Assembly (NCBI RefSeq): GCF_042468235.1
Contig: NZ_CP170386.1
Coordinates: 868,001-932,000 of the forward strand
Direction of reading: 5' to 3'
From: Lonepinella sp042468235
GTDB taxonomy: Bacteria > Pseudomonadota > Gammaproteobacteria > Enterobacterales > Pasteurellaceae
Length of the DNA stretch: 64,000 nt
The position numbers and the translations under genes are program-made. The notes beneath the pieces were generated by a model. The model searched no databases, was not told where the DNA came from, and was given only the letters and a program-made list of their open reading frames with translations. Below, one piece after another: positions 61,892 to 64,000 of the stretch (positions are counted from its first letter, which is position 1; every line of letters begins with the position of its first letter).

Positions 61892-63820
61892 ATGGCATTA
61901 ATCAGTTTAACCAACGGCTATCTTTCCTTTAGCGATCATCCTTTGCTCGATCACTGCGATTTACATATTGAACCCAATGAGCGAGTCTGTCTTGTGGGGC
62001 GAAATGGAGCAGGAAAATCCACTCTACTAAAAATTTTGGCTGGTGATGTGGTGATGGACGATGGCAAATTATTGTTGAGCCAAGATTTGGTAGTGTCTCG
62101 TTTAGAGCAAGATCCACCACGCAATGCCACGGGCAATGTATTTGATTATGTGGCAGAAGGCATTGGGCATTTATCCGAGTTGCTCAAAGAATATCATCAT
62201 CTTTCTACCCAATTAGAACAGGATTATAGCAACAGCCTACTGAATAAATTGGCCAGCGTGCAAGCCCAATTAGAACACGCTAACGGTTGGCAATTTGATA
62301 ATAAAATCAAGGAAGTATTGGTAAAACTTAATCTGAATCCTGAAACCAAACTGGCGGATTTATCCGGCGGTTGGTTACGCAAAGCCGCATTAGCTCGAGC
62401 ATTGGTATGTAATCCTGATGTGTTGCTATTGGACGAACCTACCAACCATTTAGACGTGGATGCTATTGAATGGTTGGAAGCCTTTTTGCTGGATTTTAAA
62501 GGCAGTATCGTATTTATTTCCCACGATCGTTCGTTTATCCGCAAAATGGCGACACGCATTGTGGATCTTGACCGTGGACAACTGGTGTCCTATTCGGGCG
62601 ATTACGATAATTATCTCACCACCAAAGAAGAAAACCTTCGAGTGGAAGAATTGCAAAATGCCCTATTTGATAAAAAACTCGCCCAAGAAGAAGTGTGGAT
62701 TCGGCAAGGCATTAAAGCTCGCCGTACCCGTAATGAAGGACGTGTGCGAGCTTTAAAAGCCTTACGAGAAGAACGCCGTCAACGCCGTGATCAGCTGGGT
62801 ACCGCCAAATTGCAACTCGATCATTCCAGCCGTTCAGGTAAAATTGTGTTTGAAGTGGAAAATGCCAGTTTTGAGATTGGTGGTAAAAAATTGCTCACCA
62901 ACTTTAGCACCACCATTTTGCGTGGCGATAAAATTGCTTTAGTGGGTACAAATGGCTGTGGCAAAACAACCTTTATTAAATTATTACTCGAACAGTTTAA
63001 ACCAACCAGTGGTACTATCCGTTGTGGTACCAAATTAGACATTGCCTATTTTGACCAATATCGCATCGATCTCGATCCTGAAAAAACTGTGATGGACAAC
63101 GTGGCAGACGGTAAACAAGATATTGAAGTCAACGGCATCAAACGCCACGTGTTAGGCTATCTACAAGATTTCTTATTCCCACCGAAACGAGCGATGACCC
63201 CAGTGAAAGCCCTGTCGGGCGGCGAACGCAATCGTCTTCTGTTGGCAAAATTATTGCTCAAGCCGAATAATTTGTTAATTCTGGATGAACCAACCAACGA
63301 TTTAGATGTGGAAACCCTTGAATTATTAGAAGAAATTTTGGCGGATTATCAAGGCACGCTGCTTATCGTCAGCCACGACCGTCAATTTATTGATAACGTC
63401 GCCACCGAATGTTATATGTTTGAAGGCAACGGCGTGTTGAATAAATATGTCGGCGGTTATTTTGATGCCAAACAGCAACAAGCTAATGTCTTTGCTCAAA
63501 AAGCCTTGAATGAATCGGTTAAAAAAACAGAAAAAACCGCGGTGGAAAATCCAAAAGTTTATGAAAAACCGAAAAAGCAAGCGGTAAAACTCTCTTATAA
63601 AGAACAACGTGAGCTGGAACAGCTTCCCCAACAATTAGAAGAATTAGAGCAAAAAATCACCGCACTTCAAACGGAAGTCGGTAGCCCTGAGTTTTTCCAA
63701 CAGGATCACAGTTACACCAGCGAAAAATTGCAATTGTTGGCGAATCTGGAAAGCGAATTGGAACAGGCGTTTTCGCGGTGGGAAGAGTTGGAAGAAAAAC
63801 GATCCTCTACCCTGCATTAA
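61892..63820 (+). CDS. uup: ABC-F ATPase Uup
   Basis: 642 residues with two ABC domains: Walker A VGRNGAGKST and VGTNGCGKTT, signatures LSGGWLRKAAL and LSGGERNRLL, and a C-terminal coiled coil (about 565-642) typical of Uup. Uup acts on the ribosome or on DNA branch structures and lowers precise transposon excision in E. coli. No clear ribosome site precedes ATG 61892; the bases before it are AATTTAATCAATC. Note that parE, just downstream, also lacks one. Confidence 0.93.
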   Translation: MALISLTNGYLSFSDHPLLDHCDLHIEPNERVCLVGRNGAGKSTLLKILAGDVVMDDGKLLLSQDLVVSRLEQDPPRNATGNVFDYVAEGIGHLSELLKEYHHLSTQLEQDYSNSLLNKLASVQAQLEHANGWQFDNKIKEVLVKLNLNPETKLADLSGGWLRKAALARALVCNPDVLLLDEPTNHLDVDAIEWLEAFLLDFKGSIVFISHDRSFIRKMATRIVDLDRGQLVSYSGDYDNYLTTKEENLRVEELQNALFDKKLAQEEVWIRQGIKARRTRNEGRVRALKALREERRQRRDQLGTAKLQLDHSSRSGKIVFEVENASFEIGGKKLLTNFSTTILRGDKIALVGTNGCGKTTFIKLLLEQFKPTSGTIRCGTKLDIAYFDQYRIDLDPEKTVMDNVADGKQDIEVNGIKRHVLGYLQDFLFPPKRAMTPVKALSGGERNRLLLAKLLLKPNNLLILDEPTNDLDVETLELLEEILADYQGTLLIVSHDRQFIDNVATECYMFEGNGVLNKYVGGYFDAKQQQANVFAQKALNESVKKTEKTAVENPKVYEKPKKQAVKLSYKEQRELEQLPQQLEELEQKITALQTEVGSPEFFQQDHSYTSEKLQLLANLESELEQAFSRWEELEEKRSSTLH

Positions 63821-63936
63821 CGTATAGGGTTACAAATAGCCTTGATGCTCCGTATCTGCTTATAATAGATGCAAGGCATTGGCAATATGCTTAACTCCGT
63901 ACGACAGTGCGGGGTAATAATAAAAAAGATAACATT

Positions 63937-64000
63937 ATGACCGAAAAAAATTACGACTCCATTAACATTCAAGTCCTCAAAGGGCTTGAACCGGTACAAG
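63937..64000 (+). CDS. parE: Topoisomerase IV subunit B, N-terminal fragment
   Basis: Twenty-one codons run off the right edge: MTEKNYDSINIQVLKGLEPV, then Q. This matches the start of ParE (IEVLTGLEPVRRRPGMY in E. coli) and not GyrB, which has a longer lead. ParE provides the ATPase for topoisomerase IV, which unlinks chromosomes. Confidence 0.8.
   Translation, partial: MTEKNYDSINIQVLKGLEPVQ

Noticed and set aside
1..64000. CRISPR array, prophage, rRNA or tRNA genes, transposases
   Set aside because: I looked for regular spaced repeats, phage structural genes, tRNA-like cloverleaf ends and transposase frames, and found none.

Overview
The window is chromosomal DNA from a member of the Pasteurellaceae. 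The 9-base DNA-uptake core AAGTGCGGT, or its complement, occurs more than thirty times, both inside genes and as inverted pairs between genes. This is the Haemophilus influenzae (Hin) type of uptake sequence. Gene content and local order (msbA-lpxK-kdsB, comEC, dksA-pcnB-folK, a trp operon with the HI1388.1-type gene between trpG and trpD) agree. The genus cannot be fixed from the sequence alone. I see no rRNA, tRNA, prophage, transposase or CRISPR array.

Layout. 1-4098: edge of a ModF-like ATPase gene, an OmpA-family lipoprotein, sohB and the yadGH exporter. 4241-4952: a vapBC toxin-antitoxin pair with its own promoter. 5002-10161: a trpE-trpG-(tautomerase fold)-trpD-trpCF operon behind a TrpR-type operator. 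10213-12260: a MscS channel and MltB. 12269-18352: a six-gene surface-glycan cluster (pyruvyl transferase family, flippase, GT25, polymerase-like, two GT2), with a repeat element between the two GT2 genes. 18495-23247: elyC-znuCB and PBP1b. 23331-26148: purine permease with a PurR box, and a tyrosine permease. 26246-30762: a sucrose module (fructokinase, PTS IIBCA, sucrose-6-phosphate hydrolase). 30815-36057: gloB/yafS, a HigBA-type pair, thiI and a Schlafen-type ATPase with a 12-base tandem repeat. 36116-39163: xseB-ispA-dxs. 39318-45462: selD and a gluconate/idonate module. 45665-54612: ppc, yoaH, a glycosylase-like gene, uvrC, a DUF4198 gene, a YidB-family gene, kdsB and lpxK. 54623-64000: msbA, comEC, dksA, pcnB, folK, a probable small RNA, uup and the start of parE.

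How the genes work together. The trp operon makes anthranilate and carries it to indole-glycerol phosphate; trpBA is not here. The sucrose module imports and phosphorylates sucrose, splits it, and phosphorylates the released fructose. The gluconate/idonate module (gntR, gntK, idnD, idnO, GntP permease) turns L-idonate into 5-ketogluconate, gluconate and 6-phosphogluconate. Its divergent control region holds two GntR-type boxes and two near-consensus CRP sites. msbA-lpxK-kdsB supports lipid A/Kdo synthesis and export, and the glycan cluster probably decorates LPS or another surface polymer.

Most genes are ordinary housekeeping or catabolic genes of the family. The least explained items are a roughly 125-base orphan transcription unit after folK, the two palindromic repeat families, the 12-base repeat in the Schlafen-type gene, a tautomerase-fold protein without the catalytic proline inside the trp operon, a probable AUU start in pcnB, and the glycan cluster that lacks an initiating transferase.
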